From: Siphonodentalium dalli
Lineage: Eukaryota; Mollusca; Scaphopoda; Gadilida; Siphonodentaliidae
Length of the DNA stretch: 64,000 bases
Reading direction: 5' to 3'
Assembly (NCBI GenBank): GCA_032622095.1
Contig: CP136061.1
Coordinates: 34,787,797 to 34,851,796, forward strand
The position numbers and the translations under genes are program-made. This document shows, piece by piece, positions 49,401 to 62,418 of this stretch. Numbering within the stretch: the stretch's first letter is position 1; the number at the start of each line of letters is the position of its first letter. Below the pieces are notes generated by a model. The model had not been told where the DNA came from and searched no databases. It saw only the letters and a program-made list of their open reading frames with translations.

Positions 49401-52400
49401 ACCACCACTGCTAATATACCACCACAAAACACTGCTAAAATACCACCACAAAATCACTACTAATATACCACCACAAAATCACTACTAATATACCACCACA
49501 AACACTGCTAATACACCACCACCAAACACTGATAATATACCACCACAAAAACACTGATAATATACCACCACAAAAACACTGCTAATATATATACCACCAC
49601 AAAATCACTACTAATATACCACCACAAACACTGCTAATACACCACCACAATAACACTGATAATATACCACCACAAAAACACTGATAATATACCACCACAA
49701 AACACTGCTAATACACCACCACCAAACACTGATAATATACCGCCACAAAAACACTGATAATATACCACCACAAAAACACTGCTAATATATATACCACCAC
49801 AAAATCACTACTAATATACCACCACAAACACTGCTAATACACCACCACAATAACACTGATAATATACCACCACAAAAACACTGATAATATACCACCACAA
49901 AAACACTGCTAACATATATACCACCACAAAATCACTACTAATATACCACCACAAACACTGCTAATACACCACCACCAAACACTGATAATATACCACCACA
50001 AAAACACTGATAATATACCACCACAAAACACTGCTAATACACCACCACCAAACACTGATAATATACCACCACAAAAACACTGATAATATACCACCACAAA
50101 AACACTGCTAATATATATACCACCACAAAATCACTACTAATATACCACCACAAACACTGTTAATACACCACCACCAAACACTGATAATATACCACCACAA
50201 AAACACTGATAATATACCACCACAAAAACACTGCTATTATATATACCACCACAAAATCACTACTAATATACCACCACAAACACTGATAATATACCACCAC
50301 AAACACACTGATAATATACCGCCACAAAACACTGCTAATACACCACCACCAAACACTGATAATATACCACCACAAAAACACTGATAATATACCACCACAA
50401 AACACTGCTAATATACCACCACAAAATCACTGCTAATACACCACCACAAAACACTGATTATATACCACCACAAAACACTGATAATATTCCACCACAAAAA
50501 CACTGATAATATAGCACCACAAAACACTGATAATATACCACCACAAAACACTGCTAATATACCACCGCAAAACACTGATAATATACCACCACAAAAGCAC
50601 TGATAATATACCACCACAAAACACTGCTAATATACCACCACAAAATCACTGCTAATACACCACCACAAAAACACTGCTAGTATACCACCACAAAACACTG
50701 CTAATATACCACCACAAAAACACTGCTAATATACCACCACAAAACACTGCCAATATACCACCACAAAAACACTAATACACCACCACAAAACACTGCTAAT
50801 ATACCACCACAAAAACACTGCTAATATACCACCACAAAACACTGCCAATATACCACCACAAAAACACTGCTAATACACCACCACAAAACACTGCTAATAT
50901 ACCACCACAAAACACTGCTAATACACCACCACAAAACACTGATAATATACCACCACAAAAACACTGCTAATATACCACCACAAAAACACTGCTAATATAC
51001 CACCACAAAACACTGCTAATATACCACCATAAAAACACTGCTAATATACCACCACAAAAACACTGCTTATATACCACCACAAAAACACTGCTAATATACC
51101 ACCACAAAACACTGCTAATATACCACCACATAAACACTGCTAATATACCACCACAAAAACACTGCTAATATACCACCTTAAAAACACTGCTAATATACCA
51201 CCACAAAAACACTGCTAATATACCACCACAAAAACACTGCTAATATACCACCACAAAAACACTGCTAATATAACACCACAAAAACACTACTAATACACCA
51301 CCACAAAACACTGCTAATATACCACCACAAAAACACTGCTAATATACCACCACAAAACACTGCTAATACACCACCACAAAACACTGCTAATATACCACCA
51401 CAAAAACACTGCTAATATACCACTAAAAAAACACTGCTAATACACCACCACAAAACACTACTAATACACCACCACAAAACACTGCTAACACACCACCACA
51501 AAAACACTGCTTATATACCATCACAAAACACTGCTAATATACCACCACAACACACTGATAATACACCACCACAAAAACACTGATAATACACCACCACAAA
51601 ACCCTGCTAATATACCACCAGAAAACACTGCTAATATACCACCACAAAACACTGCTAATACACCACCACAAAACACTGATAATATACCACCACAAAAACA
51701 CTGCTAATATACCACCACAAAATCACTGCTGATATATATACCACCACAAAATCACTACTAATATACCACCACAAAATCACTGCTAATATACCACCACAAT
51801 AACACTGCTAATATATATACCACCACAAAACACTGATAATACACCACCACAAAACACTGTTAATATACCACCGCAAAACGCTGATAATATACCACCGCAA
51901 AAACACTGCTAATACACCACCACAAAACACTGCTAATATACCACCACAAAAACATTGCTAATATACCACCACAAAAACACTGCTAATATACCACCACAAC
52001 ACACTGCTAATATACCACCACAAAACACTGCTAATATACCACCACAAAAACACTGCTAATATACCACCACAATAACACTACTAATATACCACCACAAAAC
52101 ACTGCTAATATACCACCACAAAAACACTGCTAATATACCACCACAACACACTGCTAATATACCACCACAAAAACACTGCTAATATATATATACCACCACA
52201 AAATCACTACTAATATACCACCACAAAACACTGCTAATACACCACCACAAAAACACTGCTAATATATACCACCACAAAACACTGCTAATATACCACCACA
52301 AAACACTGCTAATATACCACCACAATAACACTGCTAATACACCACCACAAAACACTGCTAATATATATACCACCACAAAAACACTGCTAATATACCACCA

Positions 52401-53141
52401 CAAAAACACTGCTAATACACCACCACAAAAAACATTGCTAATATACCACCACAAAAACACTGCTAATATACCACCACAGACACACTGCTAATATATATTC
52501 CACCACAAAAGCACTACTAATATATATATATATATATATATTCCACCACAAAAACACTGATAATATACCACCACAAAAATACTGCTAATATACCACCACA
52601 AAACACTGCTAATATGCCACCACAAAATCACTGCTAACATACCACCGCAAAACACTGATAATATACCACCGCAAAAACACTGCTAATATATATACCACCA
52701 CAAAAGCACCACTAATATATATATATATATACCACCACAAAAACACTGATAAGATACCACCACAAAAATACTGCTAATATACCACCACAAAACACTGCTA
52801 ATATATATACCACCACAAAACACTGCTAATATACCACCACAATAACACTGCTAATATGCCACCACAAAAACACTGCTAATATACCACCACATACACATTG
52901 CTAATATACCACCACAAAAACACTGCTAATATACCACCACAAAAACACTGCTGATATACCACCACAGACACACTGCTAATATACCACCACAAAAACACTG
53001 CTAATACACCACCACAAAACACTGCTAATATACCACCACATACACATTGCTAATATACCACCACAAAAACACTGCTAATTTACCACCACAAAAACACTGC
53101 TAATATACCACCACAGACACATTGCTAATATACCCCCACAA
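34481..53141. repeat. 24/25-bp satellite array, ~18.7 kb, roughly 740 copies
   Basis: The core is ATACCACCACAAAAACACTG followed by CTAAT or MTRAT. Unit length alternates between 24 and 25 bp by A-run length (AAAA/AAAAA), with 28-29-bp variants where ATATA is expanded. G is almost confined to the CTG, so the strands differ strongly in composition. The minus strand has no stop in any frame of the consensus, which creates many long but spurious ORFs (repeats of CGGILAVF, WWYISSV, VVYWQCF; longest 265 codons at 36111-36908). Confidence 0.97.
41440..45613. repeat. 2,073-bp higher-order tandem duplication inside the satellite
   Basis: The variant pattern of 41440-43540 is repeated at 43513-45613 with an offset of 2,073 bp. 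For example, CTGCTAATAGACC is at 41461 and 43534. The run of long ATATATA units at 41760-42360 reappears at 43833-44430. Few differences separate the copies, so the duplication is recent. Confidence 0.88.
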
Positions 53142-53800
53142 TATGTTTTAATCAACTCAATCACTGAATGGGTAGCCTTCTTGTCACTAATGATAGCTAA
53201 GGTATTTAGTGGTACGCCAGACTCATTGTGTATCCACCGAGTCGGTGACAGTCGCGGCTAGCTGTTTGCTCTGTACGACATGAATACTCCCATCATGGGC
53301 GTAGCCAGCATTTGTAAAAGGCGGGTTCGAACATTAACTTGAGGGGCACAGGGCCCAGGTGAAACGCTCCGATCGCGGCGCGTGTGAAGATGCAGGAGAG
53401 GGTGTCCCTTTATCGCAGGTGGGGGTCCGATGGGCCTCCCCCGGAAAAAATGTCATTAAAAAATTGAACCCATCGTCATCGACCGCGAATCTGGAGCATA
53501 TTTGACGATTATTTGTGTAACATCTGCACGTATATTGGAGAGATAATAATGTATTGGATTTGATCTACCGATTATGTGAGAATATATGACATGGCAGTGT
53601 TTGTCTTCATACATGATCAAGTTTTATGTACTAATGTTTTCTCCATGTATGGGTCCGTTACCGCGTGTAGTATCGACTCGGATAATAAAGAAAGATGACA
53701 AAACCCAACCATCCCCAGATATAATCTGCGTAATATATCCCTTTGCGATATTATGAAGTTATTTTATGAAGGCCTACACTCAAAATTGTTATATTATTGG
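53142..53800. other. unique flank with a GGGCGTAGCCAG-type repeat end
   Basis: CATGGGCGTAGCCAG starts at about 53297 and its reverse, CTGGCTACGCCCATG, ends near 59811. This is probably one interspersed family in opposite orientations. No gene recognised. Confidence 0.4.
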
Positions 53801-53990
53801 CTGAAGTGGGCTATATAATATATGGAATTGACCGACAGTCAATCACTCATTGCATATAGCCCATTCTCGTTAGATCTATATGCATGTATAACATGATATG
53901 TAAAGCCTGGAATGTCCTGCGTATTTACTTTCCTATACATGTACTATATACATGAACAAACTGTATTTGACTTATTCTATATACAGGTAA
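53800..53990. repeat. dispersed repeat, copy 1 (second at 58650-58815)
   Basis: ATATGGAATTGACCGACAGT through ACTGTATTTGACTTATTCTA is about 90% identical to 58653-58812. The second copy begins immediately right of the Helitron-like element. Confidence 0.8.
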
Positions 53991-54535
53991 ACCCCGGCCT
54001 TCTATATATACTTTCTGTGAAATTACGCATTTATGATCCAGAGTAACGTGTAGCTGCAAATAGTGGGCACATGCTTAATCACTATACGCTCTCTAAATTC
54101 GAATAATTATTTTCAAACCAATGTTTAGTTATCTTCATACTATCTGCTTATATAATACCATACAAGATCTATTCGAGAATTTTACCATACGAACACTGAA
54201 AAAAAATATCTGCAATCAGCCAATCACAACCATTCGCACGTCACATCATCTCGAAAATAAACAAAAACATCTACCTTACTCCTATTTAAATTCGCGGTAC
54301 TATATTTCACTTGGTTTTGAATTCGCGCACAATATATTCCTAAAAGTTTTGGATCTGGTGACGGTTTCAGTTCTTAATCGTTCCTGATAATACATGTGTA
54401 TATTAATCACAATAATGACGGATTCACACCGTGCATGTAAAACATGACTGCATCATCAATCTGTTGTCAAGATGTGTGTTTATATGCTCCAAATACTTAT
54501 TCTCAGTGATACTCAATTGAAATAGTTAAAGAGTC

Positions 54536-55494
54536 TTAAGGGTCAGACGCACGTTTTGCCAAAATTTCCTGGTATTTCAAAATGTATTTTCTCTAAATCT
54601 ATCAGGAATATCTTTGTGAAATTTTGTACAAGAGATTATTGTGGTACCATACATAAGAACCATTGGACATTTGGTTATTATAATCTCATTTACTTTACTT
54701 TTATGGCATGAAAAATCTTTAAAATTTCACTGTGTTCAGGTACCGAGAACTACTGTAAAACAGATTTTTTTCGAAAGTGCATTTCATATATGCATGATAT
54801 CATATCTGAAGATCATGAGAGGAGACTTAATTTTTCTTGATTCATAAAATTAAATGACTATTTTCATTCAGAAAGACAACTACCATAAATAATTTTTTAT
54901 TATTGAGAATTTTCATGCCATGCTTGTTGGTCATTGAAAAATTGGGCTCAGTTGAGTTCTGGGTCATGGGTTCATAACCAAGTTAAATCTGACCACCATA
55001 TCTCTTAACACTGTGGCCTAATTTCTGTTGATTGATCCCTGCTTGAGTGGACAGCACCACATTTGAACATTTGTTTTCATTGGGCTGGCATATTTGTGAC
55101 TGCTTTATTCTTCATTATAATACACGGGGTGTGATGATATAATATGCAATTAAAATGCTAACTCAACATTATGATACAAATGAAGCCTCCTCTCATGGAG
55201 TCAAGACAATAAGCTATTTGATGGTTGACATGTTGTTTGAAATTATAAATTTTTCTGGCAGTTCTCGGTACCTAAAGGGACAGAAACGAAACAAATATTT
55301 TCAACCTCTCAAATGTATTAAAATCCATTATTGTTTCTTTATAATTGCTCTGATTCTATATATAATGAAAATTATCATATGTAAAATTCAAGATTTTTCA
55401 CCAGATAGATCCAGAGAAATTCTTTGTTGAAATTCACTTGCCATTTCTGGCTGGATTTACTGTGATTTATGCAAAACGTGCGTCTCCCCCTTAA
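54536..55494. mobile_element. TTAA-flanked (piggyBac-type) MITE, complete copy
   Basis: It is bounded by TTAA at 54536-54539 and 55491-55494. Inverted ends begin with GGG, then share AGACGCACGTTTTGC (18 of 20 terminal bases match). A TTAA target with GGG/CCC ends is piggyBac-like. The interior (~950 bp) lacks a transposase. Other copies: 3761-4467 (5'-truncated) and 62636 to the window end. Confidence 0.82.
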
Positions 55495-56560
55495 AGACAT
55501 CATTGGAATAAACTCGAAAAAAGTAAAACTACAGCTGACTTAGGACAAAAATCAACACTTGGCTGAGGGTTGTGTTGGCATAAATAATTCAGCCTGTTTG
55601 GTCATGGTGTCACTGCATGTAGCGTTGGTAACAGGGTGCGTACTTTCGTGCACATTCGGCCTGGCACATGTATATTTCTTACAAGTATTTCAACACCGTC
55701 GATGTTACCATAATTTGTTGCTTTGCATAATTATTAGTAATGATTTTGATGTTGGTCACCCGCATGTAATATATATCCGTATAAAACAGGCCTACTACGT
55801 TCTAGTTGCCTATATTCAGTCCAGCCTTCCGTAATGTATGTAACTCATCAACATATACATCTGCTTTCCCCTGTGGTTCGCTATAAACTCAGTACTAGTT
55901 TTCGCTCGGTTTTAAATTCGCACAAAGATGAGTGCGTGAAAAATAGCACTGCGCGAATTTAAATACGAGTAAGGTGTAAGTTTTACTCTGAAAATAATTA
56001 CAACAGATTCCAACTGAGAACGCTCTTTATAACCTAACACATTTGGTCGGCGAAAATTGGACGCTCTTTATAAGAGGCGATCATTGATTTTTTCGCCAGG
56101 CTGACAAATAAATCAAAACGTGTTAAAACTTCATCTTTCGAAAGTCGGTATATGGCTATCAAAACCTCACATCCGTGGAATGTTGTGTCCGGTTTAATTT
56201 TTGTTGTGGTATGGAAAACAAACAGATGATGGTTTTAAGGTGTCAAATTTGACATTGCATCTTTAAGTTTGGCTTATTTGACAAGAAATGCCTGCATTCT
56301 ATATATATATACGCACTTACCAGTGTCTGGTCTATAATATCTCCCGAATTATTGCATGAGTCCACAAGCAACAACCTCGAGATAAAATTCCCAAATGTTA
56401 TTTGCGCCGTAGACTGCTATCGGTATATAATTCTCCGTAAGTTGAACTTCCAGCTGAACATCCCGGTGTCACATTTAAGTGAAATATAGGTTAAACTGGG
56501 ACAATATATTATATAATCTCGGTGAAAAGGTGTACGAAATTGCACTTACTCGTTTGACTA
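55495..56560. other. no gene recognised
   Basis: The 91-residue + frame at 55559-55834 has no recognisable domain or splice context. Treated as chance. Confidence 0.45.
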
Positions 56561-56563
56561 CGA

Positions 56564-57034
56564 CTAATGGATAGTTTTACCTAGTGAATTAATTTTGCGT
56601 TTGGGTGTGTATATTTCCAAAGAACATACTTCGTCATCTTTTAAGTAGTCTGAGTGCTCCATGCATGTGAAATCTATTAATACAAATTTTCTAAATTTCA
56701 GTGTAATTATACTGCCATTATAATTGTTGTAGTGAAAACAGCTCAACGTAGATGAAGGTGAAGTTTTAACATGTTCTTGATGTTTGTCAGGCAAGTCAAC
56801 ATTACAATGATCGTACCTGATAAAAATCGTCCATGATTTAGTTTCCCAAAAGCAGTGGACGATAAAGAGCTTCTCAATTAGGTTTCGTTCATTACACTGG
56901 CAAGTTTGCATGGTATTTTTTTCAGGCATTTTCTCAGAATATGGCAGAATATGAACGGTAACATACGTATAAATAGCATGTTTACCAAAGATAACGACAT
57001 GTGGAGTAAAAATTTGGTAGTTCCACGCAGCCAA
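56564..57034 (-). CDS. unrecognised minus-strand open frame, possible secreted/membrane protein exon
   Basis: 156 codons without a stop in AT-rich DNA. The first in-frame ATG is about 35 codons in. Upstream the frame stays open through a hydrophobic stretch (LHIVCYIILGVLAAW) that could be a signal peptide or membrane segment. The remainder has several Cys (TCQCNERN, HCFWETKSW, CFHYNNYNGS), consistent with an extracellular domain. No family was recognised and no clear start or splice sites were established. It could be part of a host gene or chance. Confidence 0.3.
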   Translation of the reverse strand: MAAWNYQIFTPHVVIFGKHAIYTYVTVHILPYSEKMPEKNTMQTCQCNERNLIEKLFIVHCFWETKSWTIFIRYDHCNVDLPDKHQEHVKTSPSSTLSCFHYNNYNGSIITLKFRKFVLIDFTCMEHSDYLKDDEVCSLEIYTPKRKINSLGKTIH

Positions 57035-57678
57035 TACGCCAAGGATTATATAGCAAACTATATGTAATCGGGGTTCACGATTGGATGGCTAGTGGCATCT
57101 AATCGCGAGCACAGGTGGCACGTGATGTTCGATTGAATATCAGAATGTAGGGTATCATATAATCCCATATCCCATAATATGTCAAATATAGCGAATTATC
57201 GAAATATGAAATACGACGAAAAAGATATTTGAAGAGGTGTTTTTGACGAAATAACGGACATATTTGGACAAGAGCCGAAGTGTTTTAAAGAGCGTAACCC
57301 AAACCTCCCCCAAGCCCACCCACCCAATAGAAGAATTTCACCATAGTTGATCTATTGTGGTGTTGCAATTTCTCATACAAATCGCCGTTATTTCGTCAAA
57401 GTACATTCGTTATAGAGTTATTACCCTTCAGATTAAATATGATATTCAATCGAAACAACGCGTGCCTCCCGTGGTCGCGATTATATATGCCAATAGACTA
57501 TTGACACCGATTGACTATCTTTTGGTAGTCAAACGTGTGCGTATTATGTGTTCCACGTGTAACGGTGCTGTTAACACATTGCTTCAAAATACCTGTATGT
57601 TTAATTTATTTATTCTTTCGAGATAAGTGCATGATATTTACTGGCAAATTTCGTTACCAGTGGAACTATATACTATAC

Positions 57679-57689
<11 letters not shown>

Positions 57690-57710
<21 letters not shown>

Positions 57711-57711
57711 C
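57690..57711. repeat. (AT)n microsatellite
   Basis: Alternating AT run within a TA-rich stretch. Confidence 0.85.
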
Positions 57712-57915
57712 TTACTATCTGTGGTATAGATGCATTTTATAAGCATTTATACATTCTGTTTATGGTGCAATGTATAGCTTTCTGTACCGAAATTCCTGCA
57801 AATGAATGCCTGGCAAAATGATGCCTGGCAAATGAACGTACCTTTATGCTCGTTTGTTCCCGGGAAGCGTGACCACACGACCCAGGTTGTCCCATATTTT
57901 GAGTAAATATGTTTA

Positions 57916-58646
57916 TCTAATATATATTTTGGGACTTCTGTTTGTCTGTTAGCTATGGCCGGGAAAACTGCCGGACGGATTTCGACCAAACTTCCTATCT
58001 AAGGGTAAAATACCAGATGAAGTGTCGTCGCATTGCTTTTGAGAAGCTCCGAGCACTCATTCTCCATTCCCACTGCCGCCGTCTTGGAATTGTGGGTTAA
58101 TCGCGTTATAGTTAAGAGCGTTACGGTATTCGCAGTGTCGTTGATAACGAGCGTGTCTGTGTCCAGACATGAGCGTGTTGTGTCTGTGTCCAGACATGAG
58201 CGTGTTGTGTGATCCTTATGTCTGTTTTCGTACTTTAATAGGGGTTCCTAGGAATGGGGGAGATTTTCATCGGGTCAGTTTTTCCGCCCGAGGTGACCTT
58301 CACCTTGAAACGAGTAACCACAAATGATATATATGTATGTGTGTGTCCGTTATAGACTCGAAAACGGCCCTACCGATTGAGTGCAAACTTGCTACCTAGG
58401 GATACTTTTGTCCGGGAAGTCTCATGGACCAGTCAAATTGTGACCCCGACCTGACCTTAACCTTCAAAATGGTCAATTCAAGGTCAAATCGGGTAAAACT
58501 GACGGATTTCGACGAAATTTGATACTTAGGGGTGCTTTTGTCCGGGGAGTGTTTTGGACGGGTCAAATCGTGACTCCGAACTGACCTTGACCTTGAAAAT
58601 GGTCAATTCAAGGTCAAAGCCCGGACGAAGTCGGGTCACCTGCTAG
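57916..58646 (+). mobile_element. non-autonomous Helitron-like element, second copy
   Basis: It begins TCTAATATATATTTTGGGAC after an A and ends CTAG before T. CCCG/CGGG forms a short hairpin just upstream of the end (GCCCGGACGAAGTCGGGT). The 5' ~80 bp and the 3' ~300 bp (GACCTTGACCTTGAAAATGG-type units) match 1253-1847. A different ~300-bp middle carries a TGTGTCCAGACATGAGCGTG direct repeat and is related to 21405-21645. No coding capacity. Confidence 0.72.
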
Positions 58647-58649
58647 TAT

Positions 58650-58815
58650 TATATATGGAATTGAACGACAGTCAATCACTCATTGCATATAGCCCATTAT
58701 CGTTAGATCTATATGCATGTATAACATGATATGTAAAGCTTGGAATGTCCTGCGTATTTATTTTCCTATAATATATACATGAACAAACTGTATTTGACTT
58801 ATTCTATATACATGT
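58650..58815. repeat. dispersed repeat, copy 2
   Basis: Counterpart of 53800-53990, starting at the right border of the Helitron-like element. Confidence 0.8.
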
Positions 58816-59609
58816 AATCTATAACCCGCGACCTATAACAAGCCAACTGGAATTTTTAACAAAGTTGGGGAGACAAATCCCCATCGCCACGTCCCGCTAA
58901 TGGACAATCGGGATATTGAACCCTCGGACTGTCGCAACCCGGATTATCGTACCCTTGAACCATCGGACTATTGAGTCCTCGGACAACTGAACCATTTGAC
59001 CATTGAAATCTGGGAGTGGATCGGACTAGCGCGCTGTACGGCCTGTAATCGAACCATCTGTTCCCACCCTGGCGCTATATATAACGGATCTATCGAAAAT
59101 TTACTGGGTATATACAGTCCGACACAACAAGGTTTTAATTAACATCACACCCACCAACTAATATTGTGCTCCTTTTTGGTTGATAGGAGTGGGACTTCAA
59201 CTACAACCCTGTTTGGGGGGGGGACTTCATGTCCAAAAACTATGTTCGAACCATCGCAATACAAGCATCGCCCTCGCTATACTACGTGACCACCCTATAT
59301 ATATACATGTACATGTAGTGATGCATACACTATGTCTATTCGTTCATAATTGGAAATGATTGTGAATACAAGTTTGACATGCACACATTCATACAGCGTC
59401 ACTTTAATTGAAAGTGAACACAATGCTGTCCACTTTAGACTAGCAACGTCATATGCCGACATGCCATGGGACTATTGATTTGATTCACATTCAAATTAAA
59501 GTTTAGACCTGCGTATATATATGTGGATTTCACTGAAACATTATACGGACCTCAATTTAATGTGAAATAATCTAGTATAGGCCGATCATGCTTTTGTTGA
59601 CTGCTTAAG

Positions 59610-59750
59610 TGCCCGCGTCACCTCACTTCCAGGGTTCGACGATTCGTTGGCTCGGGCAACTTCGGGGGTTCATGCATTAACTTAACGAACCCCCGAAGTT
59701 GCCCGAGCGAACGACCTGTCGAACCCGGGAAGTCAGGCAACGAGGGCACC
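59610..59750. repeat. ~140-bp palindrome
   Basis: GGCTCGGGCAACTTCGGGGG pairs with CCCCCGAAGTTGCCCGAGC around a ~15-nt centre near 59682. Pairing extends with mismatches out to GTGCCCGCG / CGAGGGCAC. It could be a small foldback element or a cruciform site. No coding content. Confidence 0.88.
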
Positions 59751-60229
59751 TCTGTTTTCAAGGACGGGTTCGTCCGAACCCATCGAACCCTGACTGGCTA
59801 CGCCCATGACTCCCATACATTTTTTGCGCAGCTGAACAGCCAACTTGATTCAAAACTTCATGAAAAATTCAAGATATACTGTCGACCACAATGATTTTGT
59901 TTTACGATACGATAATTTAAAAATATCGATATTCGATATGATATCGATAAACCGTGAAGCCCTACATGTTTGAACATGTATTTCGAATAAGCTTACCTTA
60001 TGATACCTACCTGGAATATTTCTGACTGAACTCGTTGATATAACGCTGAAGACGTCCTTTCTTATGATTTGCCATGCGATATCTTTAGTCAAAAACTCAA
60101 TTACTTTTCTTATTTATTGGTTAAATGGTCCATTTGTATGTCCGCCAAATAGCTATGTTGTCAATAAGTATTTCTGAAGTACATAAAGTCTGTATAAAAT
60201 ATTTTTAAAGATGGTCTATCTCTTCCGGG

Positions 60230-62039
60230 CCACAATATATATATATATAAAACCCGTCGTCTGTGTGTGTGTGTGTGTGGGGGGGGGGGGGGTGTGAGTG
60301 TGTGTATCTGTGTATCTTTGTGTGTGTAACTCGGTCACGCTTTTTGCGCGTTTATAACTTTTCAACCATGCGTCCAATGTGGCCCAAATTTGTACCACGA
60401 CATATAGTGTGCCATAAAAGGTGCCTCACTAAATTTCACGCCGATTGGTCAAAGCAAACATGAGATCTAACATGGTCCCCAAATGCAGCATTTGCACTCA
60501 AGTAGACACTATTTCTTATGACGTTTGTCGAAATGACGTCATTGACGTCGAACGCAAACCAACACTTGATTTGCTATTGTATAGGCGAAACTTCCATGCG
60601 CTCTACCAAAAATAGGCGCTAAATTGATGTGTCAGTTCAGGTTCAGTGTGAATATAGGTAACGAATGTTGATTTTGTCGCGGAAGTGCATGTAGAGGGGT
60701 GTAGAGTCAAGACTCGAACGTTCTATCGTCGTTGGGAATGGGTGGATGTAGTGGTGTGCAGAATCAAGACTCGAACGTTCGTCGTTGGGAATTGGTGCTA
60801 ATATGGTATTTTAATTTGCCAGTTGGGTTTGAACATAAGTAAAGAATGCTGTCTTTGATACGAAAGTTGTGCATTGAGTGTGGAATCGAAGGAGTACCGG
60901 TATACACGGAAGATGGCGAATGGACAGTCTGACCTCCCGCCAGTGGGTACCGTGAACTCGCCAAACTCAGTTAGAAAAATCACATTCACGGGACAGGCCT
61001 AATAATAGGGCCTGCAGTGTAAACAATACTGCCGACGCTAATTAATGTTCTTTTAATCTTTCGGTTGAGTGCAAATCTGATAAAAGAATAAATGTTTAAA
61101 AGATCACAATGCGCGCGAAGCGCACGCAGTTTAAATTCATATAATGTGCGCGAAGCTCACTAAGGGGCTGCAGCCCCCCCCCCCCCCCCGCTAAATAAAG
61201 GTTCCGAATAGAGCCTGCTTCAGTTAGTAGGCTCTATAGATAAAGTAAAATATCTCGATTGTTGCGTTCCATATGTACCTGCATATACCTGGATTGGGGA
61301 GATGATGGCGGGGGCAGAAATATAGTTTTATTGAAATAAAGTCTTCATACAAATGGGCCACGCAGTACAGGGCGTGTGATCATTATAGGCTGCATGCTGA
61401 ATACAGCTTCCAACGGGAGTCCGTTTAAAATGTGCTGCAACTCCCTATAAATATATAGGCCTATGCATGAAGCTTACGCAGTTTAAGATCATATAATGTG
61501 CGCGATGCGCAGAAAGGGGCTGTAGACCCCTCCCCGCTAAATAAAGTCTCCCGAATTGAGCCTGTTCCAGTATAGATAAAGTACAATATTTTGATTGTTG
61601 CGTTCCATATGTGCATGCATATACATGGGTTGGGGAGATGGGGTGGGGGTAAAACATACAATTTTATTGAAAAGTGTTCATACCAATGGACCGCACAGTG
61701 CAGGCGTGTGGTAATTAGGCGGCATGCAGAATACAGGTTCCAAAGTGGGTCCGTTCAAAATGTGAAACAAGCTCCCGAATGAAGGCTCCTGAATTGAGCA
61801 TGTTTCAGTCGGTGCATAGCAGTATTTAACTAATATACTGATTTTGTTTCGTTCAAAATGTGCATGCGCATATGTAGACTGGGTGCGTAGAAATACAATT
61901 TTAGTTAAATAAAGTGTTCCAACGTGCATCCAGTAACAAAACAGAGAAGCATGACCATTCCATGTGTCCATGAAAGCGGACACTAGAAAATAACAAAGCA
62001 CATTTATATACCCGTCATTTTGTGACGGGCAACCCCTAG
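60230..62039 (+). mobile_element. putative Helitron-like element; 3' end clear, 5' end uncertain
   Basis: The 3' end is well defined: hairpin CCCGTCA (62011-62017) / TGACGGG (62023-62029), then CTAG at 62036-62039 followed by T. Upstream are three diverged ~340-bp tandem modules (GTTGCGTTCCATATGT at about 61261 and 61598, a weaker one near 61850). A (GT)n/G-run tract lies at 60262-60292. The left boundary near 60230 is a guess; no clean TC start was established. Confidence 0.45.
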
Positions 62040-62215
62040 TTACTACATATTACTATTATATTTCTATTTATTAGTATTATATTACTATATATTAGTATTA
62101 TATTACTATATATTTGTATTATATTACTATATATTACTATTATATTACTATATATTACTATATATTACTATTATATTACTATACTATGATAATATCATTA
62201 TTATAATACCAGATT
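62040..62215. repeat. TA-rich simple repeat
   Basis: Reiterated TATTACTATATATTA-type units, abutting the Helitron-like 3' end. Confidence 0.85.
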
Positions 62216-62359
62216 TCAAGACTATACAACTTGAAAGACTTCTTTCTGTGAATAAAACAGACAAAACTGAAGAATGATTATATTATTTGTCTATATATGC
62301 ATAATCCAGTGGTCTATTCCTGCTACATATCTGAATCGAAATGCCATTTTCTCCGGAGA

Positions 62360-62381
62360 GAGAGAGAGAGAGAGAGAGATG
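62360..62381. repeat. (GA)n microsatellite
   Basis: Perfect GA dinucleotide run just upstream of the candidate exon at 62419. Confidence 0.85.
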
Positions 62382-62418
62382 TTATTGAACTCTTCATTCC
62401 ACTCTTTTCAAATTATAG

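Noticed and set aside
34662-52460. Dozens of minus-strand ORFs encoding repeated hydrophobic peptides
   Set aside because: They fall wholly within the 24/25-bp satellite, whose consensus lacks stops in all minus frames. They lack consistent starts, and all frames are equally open.
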